Assembly: GCF_001461695.1 (NCBI RefSeq)
Contig: NZ_AUTC01000085.1
Coordinates: forward strand, 19,646-83,645
Direction of reading: 5' to 3'
DNA from: Sinorhizobium fredii USDA 205
Lineage (GTDB): Bacteria; Pseudomonadota; Alphaproteobacteria; Rhizobiales; Rhizobiaceae
Length of the DNA stretch: 64,000 bases
A model generated the notes under the pieces. It was not told the DNA's origin and made no database searches. It saw only the letters and a list, made by a program, of their open reading frames with translations. This document shows positions 39,827 through 49,605 of the stretch, piece after piece. The first letter of the stretch is position 1; the number at the start of each line of letters is the position of its first letter. Made by a program: the position numbers and the translations under genes.

Positions 39827-41104
39827 TCAGGCGTGTTTTGCGAGCCAGGCCGAGATCACGCCTTCGAGCGCCTCGACCAGCGCCTCGTCAGCTTCCAACT
39901 CCTCGACGATCTCGGCAACGAAGGCGTTGACGAGCATCGCGCGTGCCTTGTTCTCCGGAATGCCGCGAGAAAGCAGGTAGAACAGCTGCGTATGATCGAT
40001 ATCGATGACCGTTGCACCGTGACCGCACTGGACATCGTCGGCGAAGATCTCGAGCTCAGGCTTTGCGGAGAAATCGCCTTCGTCGGACAAGAGCAACGTG
40101 TTGCACGACATTTTCGCGTCGGTCTTCTGTGCATCCTTCGCGACGAGGATCTTGCCCTGGAACACACCCTTTGCCCGATCGAAAACGACGTTTCGGATGA
40201 TCTCGGTCGAGGTCGTGTGTGGCACGTCGTGACTAAGCGTAAACGTCACGTCCGTGTGGCTGTCCCCGCCGAGCAGGTTGATGCCGCGCAGCGTCAAGTC
40301 GGCTCCCTCGCCGCTCGCCTTGCCGTGGAGTTCCTGGCGCACAAGCTTGCCGCCGGCGTTGATGACGACGAGATGCAGCTTCGCATCCTTGCCGAGATCA
40401 AAACGGATCTGGCCGAGATGGGTGTCGGCCGGGCCCTGCTGCTGCAGGATGATCCAGATTACGTCGGCGCCTTCGGCAAGTGTCAGGTCGGTTACAGAGG
40501 AAACGAAGCTCGCATCCCCGTTCGTCGACAGATGCCGTTCGATCACAGTCGCCTTGGAACCGGCACCGAACGACACCGGAAAGCGGGTATGGGCTTGGCC
40601 GTGGCTTTGTGCGATCTGGATTTCCAGCGGTGCCTCGAACTCGGCGCCTTCTGCAAGCGCGATTTCGAGGCCGCCACCGACGAGTCCGCCATTGATCCGG
40701 CCGATCGCATCGTCGGAGCCGAGCACGGCAAGACCGGCGACCGCCGAACCGTCGAGCAGACTCTCGGTATAGGAGCGCGCCGTTACGCCTTCGGGAAGGC
40801 TCTTGAGGTCAGCCTGGCCGTTGCGCACCGAAAGCACCGACGAGCCTGGGACGATGGGATCGACCCGGTCGGCAAAGGCCGACGGATCGGCGGAAGGCAC
40901 CGCGCGCAGCAGCGTCCGCAGATCCGTATAGTGCCAGGACTCGACGCGCCGCGTCGGCAGGCCGGCCGTCTTCAGCTCGTGTACCAGCGTATCGCGTAGC
41001 GACAGCACCGCCCCATCGCCCGGCAAATCGCCGATCTGGGCGGTGTAGGCATCGACGAGCGCCGTTTCGGCTGCAGTCATCTTGATCGCCTGTTGCATAT
41101 TCAT
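39827..41104 (-). CDS. sufD: Fe-S assembly scaffold protein SufD
   Basis: Partner of SufB in the SufBC2D scaffold that builds Fe-S clusters and acquires iron. 425 residues with the right-handed beta-helix core (VVINAGGKLVRQELHGKASGEG region) and the conserved C-terminal DVQCGHGATVIDIDHTQLFY with the interface His, then SRGIPENKARAMLVNAF. 22 bases after sufC. Family-typical length. Confidence 0.94.
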   Translation of the reverse strand: MNMQQAIKMTAAETALVDAYTAQIGDLPGDGAVLSLRDTLVHELKTAGLPTRRVESWHYTDLRTLLRAVPSADPSAFADRVDPIVPGSSVLSVRNGQADLKSLPEGVTARSYTESLLDGSAVAGLAVLGSDDAIGRINGGLVGGGLEIALAEGAEFEAPLEIQIAQSHGQAHTRFPVSFGAGSKATVIERHLSTNGDASFVSSVTDLTLAEGADVIWIILQQQGPADTHLGQIRFDLGKDAKLHLVVINAGGKLVRQELHGKASGEGADLTLRGINLLGGDSHTDVTFTLSHDVPHTTSTEIIRNVVFDRAKGVFQGKILVAKDAQKTDAKMSCNTLLLSDEGDFSAKPELEIFADDVQCGHGATVIDIDHTQLFYLLSRGIPENKARAMLVNAFVAEIVEELEADEALVEALEGVISAWLAKHA

Positions 41105-41126
41105 TCGAACACTCCTTCAACAGGCG

Positions 41127-41882
41127 TCAGGCTGCCGCCTCGATGATATCCGCGTAACCGTTTGCTTCGAGTTCGTGCGCCAGCGCCTTGTCGCCCGACT
41201 TGATGACCTGGCCCTTGTAGAGAACATGGACCGTGTCCGGAATGATGTAGTCGAGCAGGCGCTGGTAGTGCGTGATGACGACGACGGCGCGATCCGGCGA
41301 ACGCAGCGCATTGACGCCATCGGCGACGACCTTCAGCGCGTCGATGTCGAGCCCGGAATCGGTTTCATCGAGGATGCAGAGCTTAGGCTCAAGCAGCGCC
41401 ATCTGCAGGATTTCCGCACGCTTCTTTTCACCGCCCGAAAAGCCGACATTCACCGGACGGCGCAGCATTTCCGGCGCGATCTTCAGCTCGGCGGCGGCTT
41501 CCTTGACGCGGCGCATGAATTCCGGCGTCGTCAGCTCGTCTTCGCCGCGATACTTGCGCTGTTCGTTCATCGCCACCTTCAGGAACTGCATGGTGGCGAC
41601 ACCCGGGATCTCGACCGGATACTGGAAGGCGAGGAAGATGCCCTTGGCCGCACGCTCCGAAGCGTCGAGCTCAAGAATGCTTTCGCCGTTATAAAGGATG
41701 TCGCCCTCGGTCACTTCATAGTCTTCGCGCCCGGAAAGGATGTAGGAGAGCGTCGACTTGCCGGAGCCGTTCGGGCCCATGATGGCGGCGACCTCGCCGG
41801 CCTTCACGGTCAGGTCCAGGCCGCGGATGATCTCAGTGCCGTCTTCGGCGATGCGTGCATGCAGGTTCTTGATTTCAAGCAT
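41127..41882 (-). CDS. sufC: Fe-S assembly ATPase SufC
   Basis: ABC-type ATPase that powers conformational change of the SufBC2D scaffold. 251 residues: Walker A GPNGSGKST (about 36-44), signature FSGGEKKR, Walker B CILDETDSGLDIDAL and the switch His in VVITHY. It is not fused to a membrane domain, consistent with the cytoplasmic Suf role. Ends 22 bases before sufD and begins 77 bases after sufB. Confidence 0.96.
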   Translation of the reverse strand: MLEIKNLHARIAEDGTEIIRGLDLTVKAGEVAAIMGPNGSGKSTLSYILSGREDYEVTEGDILYNGESILELDASERAAKGIFLAFQYPVEIPGVATMQFLKVAMNEQRKYRGEDELTTPEFMRRVKEAAAELKIAPEMLRRPVNVGFSGGEKKRAEILQMALLEPKLCILDETDSGLDIDALKVVADGVNALRSPDRAVVVITHYQRLLDYIIPDTVHVLYKGQVIKSGDKALAHELEANGYADIIEAAA

Positions 41883-41959
41883 TTCAAATCGTCCTCTTGG
41901 GAAACGAATAGTTTTCGCGCGCAGGTCCAGCGCGCCGGTTCAATAATCAGTCCCAGGCC

Positions 41960-43429
41960 TCAGCCGACGGAGCCTTCCAGCGAGATGCCGATCAGCTTCT
42001 GCGCCTCGACGGCGAATTCCATCGGCAGTTCCTGAATGACTTCCTTGACGAAGCCACTGACAATCAGCGCGATCGCCTGTTCTTCCGGGATGCCGCGCTG
42101 CAGGCAGTAGAACAGCTGGTCCTCGGAGATTTTCGACGTCGTCGCCTCGTGCTCGAACTGTGCGGTCGAGTTCTTCGCCTCGATATAGGGCACCGTATGG
42201 GCGCCGCACTTGTCGCCGATCAGCAGCGAGTCGCACTGGGTGAAGTTGCGGGCGTTCTCCGCCTTGCGGTGCGCCGAGACCTGGCCGCGATAGGTGTTGT
42301 CCGAGACGCCGGCGGCAATGCCCTTTGAGATGATGCGGCTCGACGTGTTCTTGCCGAGGTGGATCATCTTGGTGCCGGAGTCGACCTGCTGGTGGCCGTT
42401 GGACACGGCGATCGAGTAGAATTCGCCGCGCGAACCGTCGCCACGCAGGATGCAGGATGGATATTTCCAGGTGATCGCCGAACCGGTCTCGACCTGGGTC
42501 CAGGAGATCTTCGAGTTCTTGCCGCGGCAATCGCCACGCTTGGTGACGAAATTGTAGATGCCGCCCTTGCCGTGCTTGTCGCCGGGATACCAGTTCTGCA
42601 CCGTCGAGTACTTGATCTCGGCGTCATCGAGCGCGATCAGCTCGACGACTGCGGCGTGAAGCTGGTTCTCGTCGCGCTGCGGCGCCGTGCAGCCTTCGAG
42701 GTAGGAGACATAGGCGCCTTCGTCGGCAATGATCAGCGTACGCTCGAACTGGCCGGTGTTCTTCTCGTTGATGCGGAAGTAGGTCGAAAGCTCCATCGGG
42801 CACCGGACACCCTTCGGCACGTAGACGAAGGAGCCATCGGTGAAGACGGCGGCGTTCAGCGTTGCATAGAAGTTGTCCGACTGCGGAACGACCGTGCCGA
42901 GATACTTCCGCACCAGATCCGGATGCTCCCGCATCGCCTCCGAGATCGACATGAAGATCACGCCGGCCTTCTTCAGCTCTTCCTTGAAGGTGGTGACGAC
43001 GGAGACGGAATCGAACACCGCGTCGACGGCGATCCTCGTCTTCTCGACGCCGGCGAGAATCTCCTGCTCCTTCAGCGGGATGCCGAGCTTCTCATAGACC
43101 TTGAGCAGCTCCGGATCGACCTCGTCGAGCGATTTCGGCCCGGTCGTGCCCTTCGGCGCGGCATAGTAGTGAATCTCGTTGAAGTCGATCTTCGGATAGC
43201 GGACACGTGCCCAGCTCGGCTCGTCCATCGTGAGCCAACGCTGATAGGCTTCCAGCCGCCATTCGAGCATCCATTCCGGCTCATTCTTCTTGGCGGAGAT
43301 CAAACGGATGATATCCTCGGACAGGCCTTTCGGCGCCTTGTCCATCTCGATCTTCGTCTCGAATCCGTATTTGTACTGGTCCACGTCGATCTGGCGGACC
43401 TGATCAATGGTTTCCTGCACGGCAGGCAT
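41960..43429 (-). CDS. sufB: Fe-S assembly scaffold protein SufB
   Basis: Core scaffold on which nascent Fe-S clusters form with sulfur from SufS. 489 residues. The C-terminal beta-helix region has the conserved CQRG-like [22 protein letters not shown] and the SufD-like core [22 protein letters not shown]. Start at 43429 ([10 protein letters not shown]) with GGAGAGC upstream; the frame is open 66 bases beyond it without similarity. The 154-base gap to the upstream cysteine desulfurase gene could hold a second promoter, though none was identified. Confidence 0.96.
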   Translation of the reverse strand: MPAVQETIDQVRQIDVDQYKYGFETKIEMDKAPKGLSEDIIRLISAKKNEPEWMLEWRLEAYQRWLTMDEPSWARVRYPKIDFNEIHYYAAPKGTTGPKSLDEVDPELLKVYEKLGIPLKEQEILAGVEKTRIAVDAVFDSVSVVTTFKEELKKAGVIFMSISEAMREHPDLVRKYLGTVVPQSDNFYATLNAAVFTDGSFVYVPKGVRCPMELSTYFRINEKNTGQFERTLIIADEGAYVSYLEGCTAPQRDENQLHAAVVELIALDDAEIKYSTVQNWYPGDKHGKGGIYNFVTKRGDCRGKNSKISWTQVETGSAITWKYPSCILRGDGSRGEFYSIAVSNGHQQVDSGTKMIHLGKNTSSRIISKGIAAGVSDNTYRGQVSAHRKAENARNFTQCDSLLIGDKCGAHTVPYIEAKNSTAQFEHEATTSKISEDQLFYCLQRGIPEEQAIALIVSGFVKEVIQELPMEFAVEAQKLIGISLEGSVG

Positions 43430-43583
43430 GTCGCTCTCCAATCTCGCCGGATCCAAGGTCCGGCGGCTTGTCAATGCGGTGCAATATGTACGCACCGCTT
43501 ATGTAATGGCTAAAAGGCGGTTTTCACCCCGTTTGCCAAGCGGAAAATTGCTTTTCCGCAATTTCGTTCAAGGCTTTCCGCGT

Positions 43584-44750
43584 TCACGCGGCCTGCCCGG
43601 TCGAGCGGCGCCGCGCCGCCACTTTCGCGAACACCGCCGCACAGCGTTCGATCTCCGCTTGCGTCGTGGAAGCGCCGATCGAAAGACGCAGGGCGCCCTG
43701 CCGCGGATCATAACCCATCGCCGTCAGCACATGACTCTGTCCAACCTTGCCGGAAGAGCACGCAGAGCCTGCCGAGAGGGCCACGCCTTCGAGATCGAAG
43801 GCAATCTGGCCGGTCTCGGCCTTCAGTCCCGGCAGCGTGAAGAAAGACGTGTTGGCGATCCGCAAGGCGTTCCGACCATGGATGACCACGTCCGGCGCAC
43901 TTTCCCGCATCTGGGCTTCAAGCCGATCGCGCAGCGCGGCAATCGCGGCCGTGCGGTCCTCCAGATTGTCGGCAACCACACGGGCAGCCGCCGCGAAGCC
44001 GACGAGCGCGGCCGCGTTCTCGGTACCCGAGCGATGGCCCTTTTCCTGACCGCCGCCGCGGATGAGCGGCTGAGGCATCATCACCTCGCCACGGGCGACG
44101 AGCGCGCCGCCCCCTTTCGGGCCGCCGATCTTGTGCGAGGAGATGATGAGGAAATCGGCTCCCAGGCTCTCGATGGACAGCGGCAGGCGGCCGGCGGCCT
44201 GGACGGCATCGACGACCAACAGCCCGCCGTGGGCACGCACGATCGCGGAAACTTCGGCGATCGGCTGGATAATACCCGTCTCGTTGTTGGCAAGCATCAC
44301 CGCCACTATCGGCAGGCCGGTCTGGCGATCATGTGCCGAAAGCAACGACTCGAGCGCGGCGCAATCGACGACACCATCGCCCGTGACAGGCACTTCGCAA
44401 ACATTCTCCCGGGCGAAACGTCCGCCCTCGCGCACCGCCGGATGCTCGATCGCCGAAACATAGAGCCTGCCTAGCTTCAGCGGCGTGCGCCCCATGCGGA
44501 AATCCGGCGTCAAAACCATGTTGGCCGCCTCCGTGGCGCCGCTGGTGAATATCACCGAGGAAGCCTGAGCGCCGCAAAGCGCCGCGACGTCACGGCGCGC
44601 GCTCTCGATCAGGCCCCGAACCGCCCGTCCCTCGCCGTGCACGGACGAAGGGTTGCCGACTGCACCGAGCGCCGACAGGAAAGCATCACGCGCTTCGGGC
44701 AGAAGCGGCGCCGTTGCATTCCAGTCCAGGTATATGCGCGATTCCGGCAT
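43584..44750 (-). CDS. Cysteine desulfurase, NifS/IscS type (group I)
   Basis: 388-residue PLP enzyme: IYLDWNATAPL at the N-terminus, FTSGATEAANMV, the PLP Lys in ISSHKIGGPKGGGAL and the flexible active-site loop with Cys in SAGSACSSG near residue 325. It is a second desulfurase in the suf operon besides SufS and belongs to a different subgroup, the usual arrangement in rhizobia. Possibly provides sulfur under different conditions or for thio-modification. First gene of the leftward operon; the upstream region has ICE- and IRO-like motifs. Confidence 0.92.
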   Translation of the reverse strand: MPESRIYLDWNATAPLLPEARDAFLSALGAVGNPSSVHGEGRAVRGLIESARRDVAALCGAQASSVIFTSGATEAANMVLTPDFRMGRTPLKLGRLYVSAIEHPAVREGGRFARENVCEVPVTGDGVVDCAALESLLSAHDRQTGLPIVAVMLANNETGIIQPIAEVSAIVRAHGGLLVVDAVQAAGRLPLSIESLGADFLIISSHKIGGPKGGGALVARGEVMMPQPLIRGGGQEKGHRSGTENAAALVGFAAAARVVADNLEDRTAAIAALRDRLEAQMRESAPDVVIHGRNALRIANTSFFTLPGLKAETGQIAFDLEGVALSAGSACSSGKVGQSHVLTAMGYDPRQGALRLSIGASTTQAEIERCAAVFAKVAARRRSTGQAA

Positions 44751-44870
44751 TGCGTCCTTCGCTAGAGTTGACGGTTCAATCCCTGCATCGATGCCGTTGC
44801 ATTTTTCTTGTATTTTCCGCGCCGCTTGTCCTATGAGACGGACGAACGGGGCGGAGTGCCCGCATCGAAG

Positions 44871-44887
44871 TTTTGAACGGTTCTAAA
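44871..44887. promoter_or_regulatory. Irr (ICE)-like palindrome upstream of the suf operon
   Basis: TTTTGAA-CGG-TTCTAAA, one mismatch from a perfect TTTAGAA-type palindrome resembling the iron control element bound by Irr in rhizobia. A second small palindrome TTCTAGAA follows at 44893-44900. Located about 120 bases before the first desulfurase gene. Confidence 0.5.
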
Positions 44888-44904
44888 GTGCGTTCTAGAA
44901 AAGC

Positions 44905-44919
44905 TGACTGCTTTCGTCA
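44905..44919. promoter_or_regulatory. RirA (IRO)-like box upstream of the suf operon
   Basis: TGA-N9-TCA (TGACTGCTTTCGTCA), the core pattern of the rhizobial iron-responsive operator bound by RirA. It lies 18 bases from the ICE-like site in the divergent suf/hydrolase region. The pattern is short, so support comes mainly from the context. Confidence 0.45.
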
Positions 44920-44974
44920 AGACAGATCGGTATCAAGAACGGCGATTTGAGCCAGAAACGTTCCCGGAGAACCA

Positions 44975-45652
44975 ATGCCCGAAATCATCTTCAACGGACC
45001 GGCCGGTCGTCTCGAGGGACGCTATCAGCCTTCGAAGCAGAAGAGCGCACCGATCGCCATCATCCTGCATCCGCATCCGCAGTTCGGCGGCACGATGAAC
45101 AACCAGATCGTCTACCAGCTCTTCTACATGTTCCAGAAGCGCGGCTTCACGACCTTGCGGTTCAATTTCCGCGGCATCGGCCGCAGCCAAGGCGAGTTCG
45201 ACCATGGTGCCGGCGAGCTCTCCGATGCGGCCTCGGCGCTCGATTGGGTGCAGAGCCTGCATCCGGACTCGAAGAGCTGCTGGGTCGCCGGCTATTCGTT
45301 CGGTGCCTGGATCGGCATGCAGCTTCTGATGCGCCGGCCGGAAATCGAAGGTTTCATGGCGGTTGCGCCGCAGCCCAACATCTATGACTTCTCGTTCCTG
45401 GCACCCTGCCCGTCGTCGGGCCTGATCATCAATGGCGACGCCGACAAGGTCGCGCCGGAGAAGGACGTGAACGGGCTCGTCGAAAAGCTGAAGGCGCAGA
45501 AGGGCATCCTGATTACGCACAGGACCGTTCCCAGCGCCAACCACTTCTTCAACGGTCAGGTCGAGACCCTGATGACGGAATGCGAGGATTACCTCGACCG
45601 TCGCCTCAATGGCGAGCTGGTGCCGGAGCCCGCGGCCAAGCGTATCCGCTAA
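44975..45652 (+). CDS. Alpha/beta hydrolase
   Basis: 225 residues with an alpha/beta-hydrolase fold: LHPHPQFGGTMNN oxyanion region near residue 30, LRFNFRGIGRSQGEFD, the nucleophile-elbow-like GYSFGAWIG near residue 107 (Ser), and a late SANHFFNG with the catalytic His. Resembles the CocE/NonD-like small hydrolases often annotated as alpha/beta hydrolase without substrate. GGAGAACCA precedes the ATG. Divergent from the suf operon. Confidence 0.88.
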   Translation: MPEIIFNGPAGRLEGRYQPSKQKSAPIAIILHPHPQFGGTMNNQIVYQLFYMFQKRGFTTLRFNFRGIGRSQGEFDHGAGELSDAASALDWVQSLHPDSKSCWVAGYSFGAWIGMQLLMRRPEIEGFMAVAPQPNIYDFSFLAPCPSSGLIINGDADKVAPEKDVNGLVEKLKAQKGILITHRTVPSANHFFNGQVETLMTECEDYLDRRLNGELVPEPAAKRIR

Positions 45653-45676
45653 ACGCTCCAGTTTCACACTTTCAGC

Positions 45677-45708
45677 CGACCCGGAGATCGCAATCGGTTT
45701 CCGGGTCG
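45677..45708. terminator. Hairpin between hydrolase and GGDEF genes
   Basis: Perfect 9-bp stem CGACCCGGA/TCCGGGTCG with a 14-base loop between two convergent genes. Only GTTGTG follows, so it is a weak terminator at best. Confidence 0.4.
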
Positions 45709-45716
45709 TTGTGCAT

Positions 45717-46963
45717 TCAAGACCGCCCCACCCGCCGGGAGGCGGGCAGCACACGCACCGGCGGCTCGGCGCATTCCACGCGGTTCCTGCCTTCGGCTTT
45801 GGCGGCATAGAGTGCCTTGTCAGTGCGTTGCATGGCCGCTTCCAGCGATTCTCCGGGACCAATTGAGGCAACACGAAGCTCGCTGTTATATTGACGCTTT
45901 CCGGCAATCCATCGATTCGCGTCGATGCCAGCGCGGCGCGCATCCCGTGGGCAAGCACGCGGGCTTCCGACAAGCCGAGGCGCGGTAGAAATACGGCAAA
46001 CTCCTCGCCGCCCAAGCGCGCCGCTACCGCTCGGCTCGGCATGAGCTCGACCAGCACCCGCGAAAACTGCCGGATGACCCCATCGCCCGCATGGTGTCCA
46101 TAGGTGTCGTTAACCAGCTTGAAACGGTCCAGGTCGGCGAGGATCAGGGTACCCGGGCCGTCAGCGCCGGCGGTTTCCAAAACAGGCGTCAGGCGATCGA
46201 CAAAGCCGCGCCGATTGTAGAGCCCCGAAAGAGCGTCAAGCTCCGAGCTGGCGCGGGCATCGTCGATGATCTCCTTGACCATCACCCCGAGCATCGCGAT
46301 GCCGGTCGAGACGATCAGCATCGCGCCAAGCGCCTGCGAAATCAGCGCGAACGGGCTTGCAAGGTAATCCGACGCCGTCGTGCCTGCTCCGGCGGCAATG
46401 GCGGCGTAGATTTTCAGCAGGTAGTAGATTGAGGTCAGCACCAGGAGGCCACACAGAATCCAATCCGCGGGGGACCGACGCCCGGACCTCAGGATCGTCG
46501 ATGCCGACCAGGCCTGGATGACGAAGAACGGCAGTTGGTAGAAGAAGGCGTGCTTGAGCGTCCCGCGCGGCAGATCGTAGATCAGCAGATCGAGGATAAC
46601 CGAACCGAGGAAGAAGACTGCAAGGACGGTCACTCGCGCCGGCACTCGGTAGAAGAGCCCGAGCCCGACGCGAAGCAGGATGAAGCCGGCCAGAACGCTT
46701 GCAAATGCCCCGATGGCAAAGAGCTTGGGCACGGGCGTGAACGGCAGCACGGTTTCGAAAACGGCCGAGAGCGAGGCGACGGCAAAGGCGGCGGCGCACC
46801 AGATCGCCGGGCCCCTTACCCGGCTTTTTGCCGCGATGATGAGAAAGGCCACCACGAATATCTGGGCGATGATGAAATTCACCGCCAGCAGGGAAATCGC
46901 ACCACCCATCACAGAATCCGAAACTCCCAGACACAGATCAACGATCCGCGAAATCACGCCCAA
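45717..46963 (-). pseudogene. Membrane GGDEF diguanylate cyclase, frameshifted near the C-terminus
   Basis: The N-terminal half has about seven hydrophobic segments (residues about 20-225), followed by a GGDEF domain: LDALSGLYNRRGF, DLDRFKLVNDTYGHHAGD and ARLGGEEFAVF, all catalytic features present. There is no RxxD inhibitory site before GGEEF. After VNITASF (near 45873) the frame changes; inserting one G restores FGVASIGPGESLEAAMQRTD, KALYAAKAEGRNRVE and a stop at 45717, giving 415 residues. As written the frame reads on nonsensically to 44933 through the hydrolase region. The loss removes the last beta strand and helices of the cyclase domain. Could be a sequencing error. Confidence 0.8.
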
Positions 46964-47028
46964 CGGACTTTAGGGCAATGTAGCGATTGCGCACGAAGAA
47001 TTCATTAAACAATGCTTCAGTCTTGCCC

Positions 47029-48171
47029 CTACAACGCATCTTTCGGCCTGGCTGCCCGCCGCCCGCCGCTGACCGGTCGCCTGACGCCTGTCGTGCCGGG
47101 ATAACTCAAGGGAAGCCCGCGCAACGATCTTACGGCCAGGTAGGCCCAGGCTTCCGCCTCCATCGAATCGCCGTTCAGATCCAACGCCTCAGCGGCAAGC
47201 ACCCGCACGCCTGCTGCCTCTGCAAGCGAGGCCAGGTCCCGCATGATGACGGGATTGAGGCGGCCGCCGCCGCAGACGATGTAGGTCGCCGGCATCTTCG
47301 GAAGATGGCGTGCGGATTGCAAGATGGCGGCCGCCGTCACATGCGCCAAGGTGCGGGCGCCGTCTTCCAGGCTCGCTTCGGTGCCGACGGGCGGCGCAAA
47401 GTCGTTGCGGTCGAGCGAGCGGCGCTTTTCCGACGAGAAGAAGGGATGAGCGAGGTAGCGCTCGGCAAGCTCCGGCAGCACCGAGCCTTCGCTCGCAATC
47501 ATGCCGCCCTGGTCATAGGGAATGCCGGCGTGGGCTTCCACCCACTGGTCGATCAAGGTGTTGCCCGGTCCGCTGTCATAAGCAACGATTCCATCGCCGG
47601 CCCCGATGAAAGTGATATTCGAAATGCCGCCGATATTCACGAAGACGACGGGCGTTTCGATCTCCGAGCTTTCGGACAAGCCACGCGCCAACGCGGCATG
47701 ATAGGCCGGGATCAGAGGTGCTCCCTGGCCGCCATGGACCATATCGTTCGCCCGCATGTCGTAGACCACGTCGATCAGCGTTTCCCGCGCCAGCAGCTCT
47801 CCATCGCCGATCTGCACGGTCAGGGCTTCGTCGGGACGGTGCAGGACCGTCTGCCCATGGAAACCTATTACATCAATACTTTCATGCAATAGATTGTTTT
47901 CTTGAATGAATGTCCTAACTGCCTTTGCATGCCTGAACGTCAGGTCTCGCTCGAGTTCCGCCAGTGCACCGGGCCGCTCGTCCCTTTTGCGGATCGACTT
48001 GGCATCCTCCAGTCCCTGCTTCAGACGGTCCCGGAAGGGCGGCTCATAGGCATACCCGGCCGATGGTCCTCTTCGAACGATCGTCTCGCCGTCGGTCTCG
48101 ACGAGGGCGACATCGATCCCATCCATGCTCGTGCCGCTCATTAGGCCGATCGCCGTCAACAGCTTGCCCAT
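47029..48171 (-). CDS. anmK: Anhydro-N-acetylmuramic acid kinase
   Basis: Phosphorylates 1,6-anhydro-MurNAc, released during peptidoglycan recycling, to MurNAc-6-phosphate. 380 residues from [20 protein letters not shown], which includes the ATP-binding [19 protein letters not shown], the catalytic region [12 protein letters not shown] with [13 protein letters not shown], and the second nucleotide-binding part [11 protein letters not shown]. Start chosen at 48171; the frame runs upstream to 48273 without similarity. Divergent from tyrS. Confidence 0.93.
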   Translation of the reverse strand: MGKLLTAIGLMSGTSMDGIDVALVETDGETIVRRGPSAGYAYEPPFRDRLKQGLEDAKSIRKRDERPGALAELERDLTFRHAKAVRTFIQENNLLHESIDVIGFHGQTVLHRPDEALTVQIGDGELLARETLIDVVYDMRANDMVHGGQGAPLIPAYHAALARGLSESSEIETPVVFVNIGGISNITFIGAGDGIVAYDSGPGNTLIDQWVEAHAGIPYDQGGMIASEGSVLPELAERYLAHPFFSSEKRRSLDRNDFAPPVGTEASLEDGARTLAHVTAAAILQSARHLPKMPATYIVCGGGRLNPVIMRDLASLAEAAGVRVLAAEALDLNGDSMEAEAWAYLAVRSLRGLPLSYPGTTGVRRPVSGGRRAARPKDAL

Positions 48172-48299
48172 CGATGTCCTCCGCGCCTTTCCGTTTCCAC
48201 CGGTCATATCAAAACGCGGCCCAAGCAAAAACGTGCACTTTCGCCAAAACAGTGATAAACGCCGGCCGCACACATCCCAAGAGCCGAAAGAGACAGCTT

Positions 48300-49553
48300 A
48301 TGTCCGAGTTCAAGTCCGATTTCCTCCGCACCCTTCACGAACGCGGTTTCATCCAACAGACATCGGATGATACCGGCCTCGATGAACTGTTCCGGAAGGA
48401 AACCGTGACTGCCTATATCGGCTTCGATCCGACGGCGCCGAGCCTTCACGCGGGCGGACTTATCCAGATCATGATGCTGCACTGGCTTCAGGCGACGGGG
48501 CACCGGGCCATCTCTCTTATGGGCGGAGGCACCGGCATGGTTGGCGACCCGTCCTTCAAGGACGAGGCCCGACAGTTGATGACGCCGGAAACGATCGCCG
48601 CCAACATCGCGAGCATCAAGACCGTCTTCTCGAACTACCTGCGCTATGGCGACGGCCAGACCGACGCATTGATGATCAACAACGCCGAGTGGCTGCTGGG
48701 CATCAACTACCTCGACTTCCTGCGCGACGTCGGCCGTCACTTCTCGGTCAACCGCATGCTTTCCTTCGACAGCGTTAAAATGCGCCTCGATCGCGAGCAG
48801 TCGCTGTCGTTCCTCGAATTCAACTACATGATCCTGCAGGCCTACGATTTCGTCGAGCTCAACAAACGTTACGACTGCCGCCTCCAGATGGGCGGGTCGG
48901 ACCAGTGGGGCAACATCATCAACGGCATCGATCTCGGCCACCGGATGGGAACGCCGCAACTCTATGCGCTCACATCGCCGCTGTTGACGACGGCCTCCGG
49001 CGCCAAGATGGGCAAGTCGGTAAACGGCGCCATCTGGCTCAATCCAGACATGCTCGGTCCCTATGATTTCTGGCAGTACTGGCGCAACACCGAGGATGCC
49101 GACGTCACCCGCTTCCTGAAGCTCTATACGACTTTGCCGATGCCGGAAATCGCGCGACTGTCGAAGCTCGGCGGCTCCGAGATCAACGAAGTGAAGAAGA
49201 TCCTGGCGACCGAAATCACTGCCATGCTGCACGGTCGAGCAGCAGCCGAGCAAGCAGCGGAAACGGCTCGAAAAACCTTCGAAGAGGGCGCGCTTGCGGA
49301 AGACCTGCCGTCGATCGAGGTGCCCGCCCCCGAGCTTGACTCGGGGCTCGGCCTGCTGACGCTGGTGGTGCGTGCCGGCCTCGCGGCATCGAACGGCGAG
49401 GCACGCCGCCACGTCCAGGGCGGGGCCGTTCGCCTCAACGACGAGCAGATCAATGACGAACGCCGAGTCGTCGGCAGCGGCGACGTCACCGGCGATGGCG
49501 TGATCAAGCTGTCGCTCGGCAAGAAGAAACACATTCTGGTGCGGCCTGTCTGA
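48300..49553 (+). CDS. tyrS: Tyrosyl-tRNA synthetase
   Basis: Charges tRNA-Tyr. 417 residues: class I signature variant in [14 protein letters not shown] near residue 45, the tyrosine-site [11 protein letters not shown] near 200, the KMSKS-like loop GAKMGKSVN near 238, and a C-terminal S4 RNA-binding domain ([20 protein letters not shown]). Start at 48300 (MSEFKSDFL); the frame is open upstream but the extra part overlaps anmK and is a shadow. Good intrinsic terminator follows. Confidence 0.96.
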   Translation: MSEFKSDFLRTLHERGFIQQTSDDTGLDELFRKETVTAYIGFDPTAPSLHAGGLIQIMMLHWLQATGHRAISLMGGGTGMVGDPSFKDEARQLMTPETIAANIASIKTVFSNYLRYGDGQTDALMINNAEWLLGINYLDFLRDVGRHFSVNRMLSFDSVKMRLDREQSLSFLEFNYMILQAYDFVELNKRYDCRLQMGGSDQWGNIINGIDLGHRMGTPQLYALTSPLLTTASGAKMGKSVNGAIWLNPDMLGPYDFWQYWRNTEDADVTRFLKLYTTLPMPEIARLSKLGGSEINEVKKILATEITAMLHGRAAAEQAAETARKTFEEGALAEDLPSIEVPAPELDSGLGLLTLVVRAGLAASNGEARRHVQGGAVRLNDEQINDERRVVGSGDVTGDGVIKLSLGKKKHILVRPV

Positions 49554-49579
49554 ACAGCCACCTTTCCAGCGATAGTCAG

Positions 49580-49605
49580 GGCCGGCCGCAGCGCCGGCCT
49601 TTTTC
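49580..49605 (+). terminator. tyrS intrinsic terminator
   Basis: GGCCGGC (49580-49586)/GCCGGCC (49593-49599) with a six-base loop and five T. It reaches into the stop codon of the convergent AsmA/YhdP-like gene. Confidence 0.85.

Noticed and set aside
44933..45716. C-terminal extension of the GGDEF protein as a novel domain
   Set aside because: It is antisense to the alpha/beta hydrolase gene and arises only because of the frameshift near 45873.
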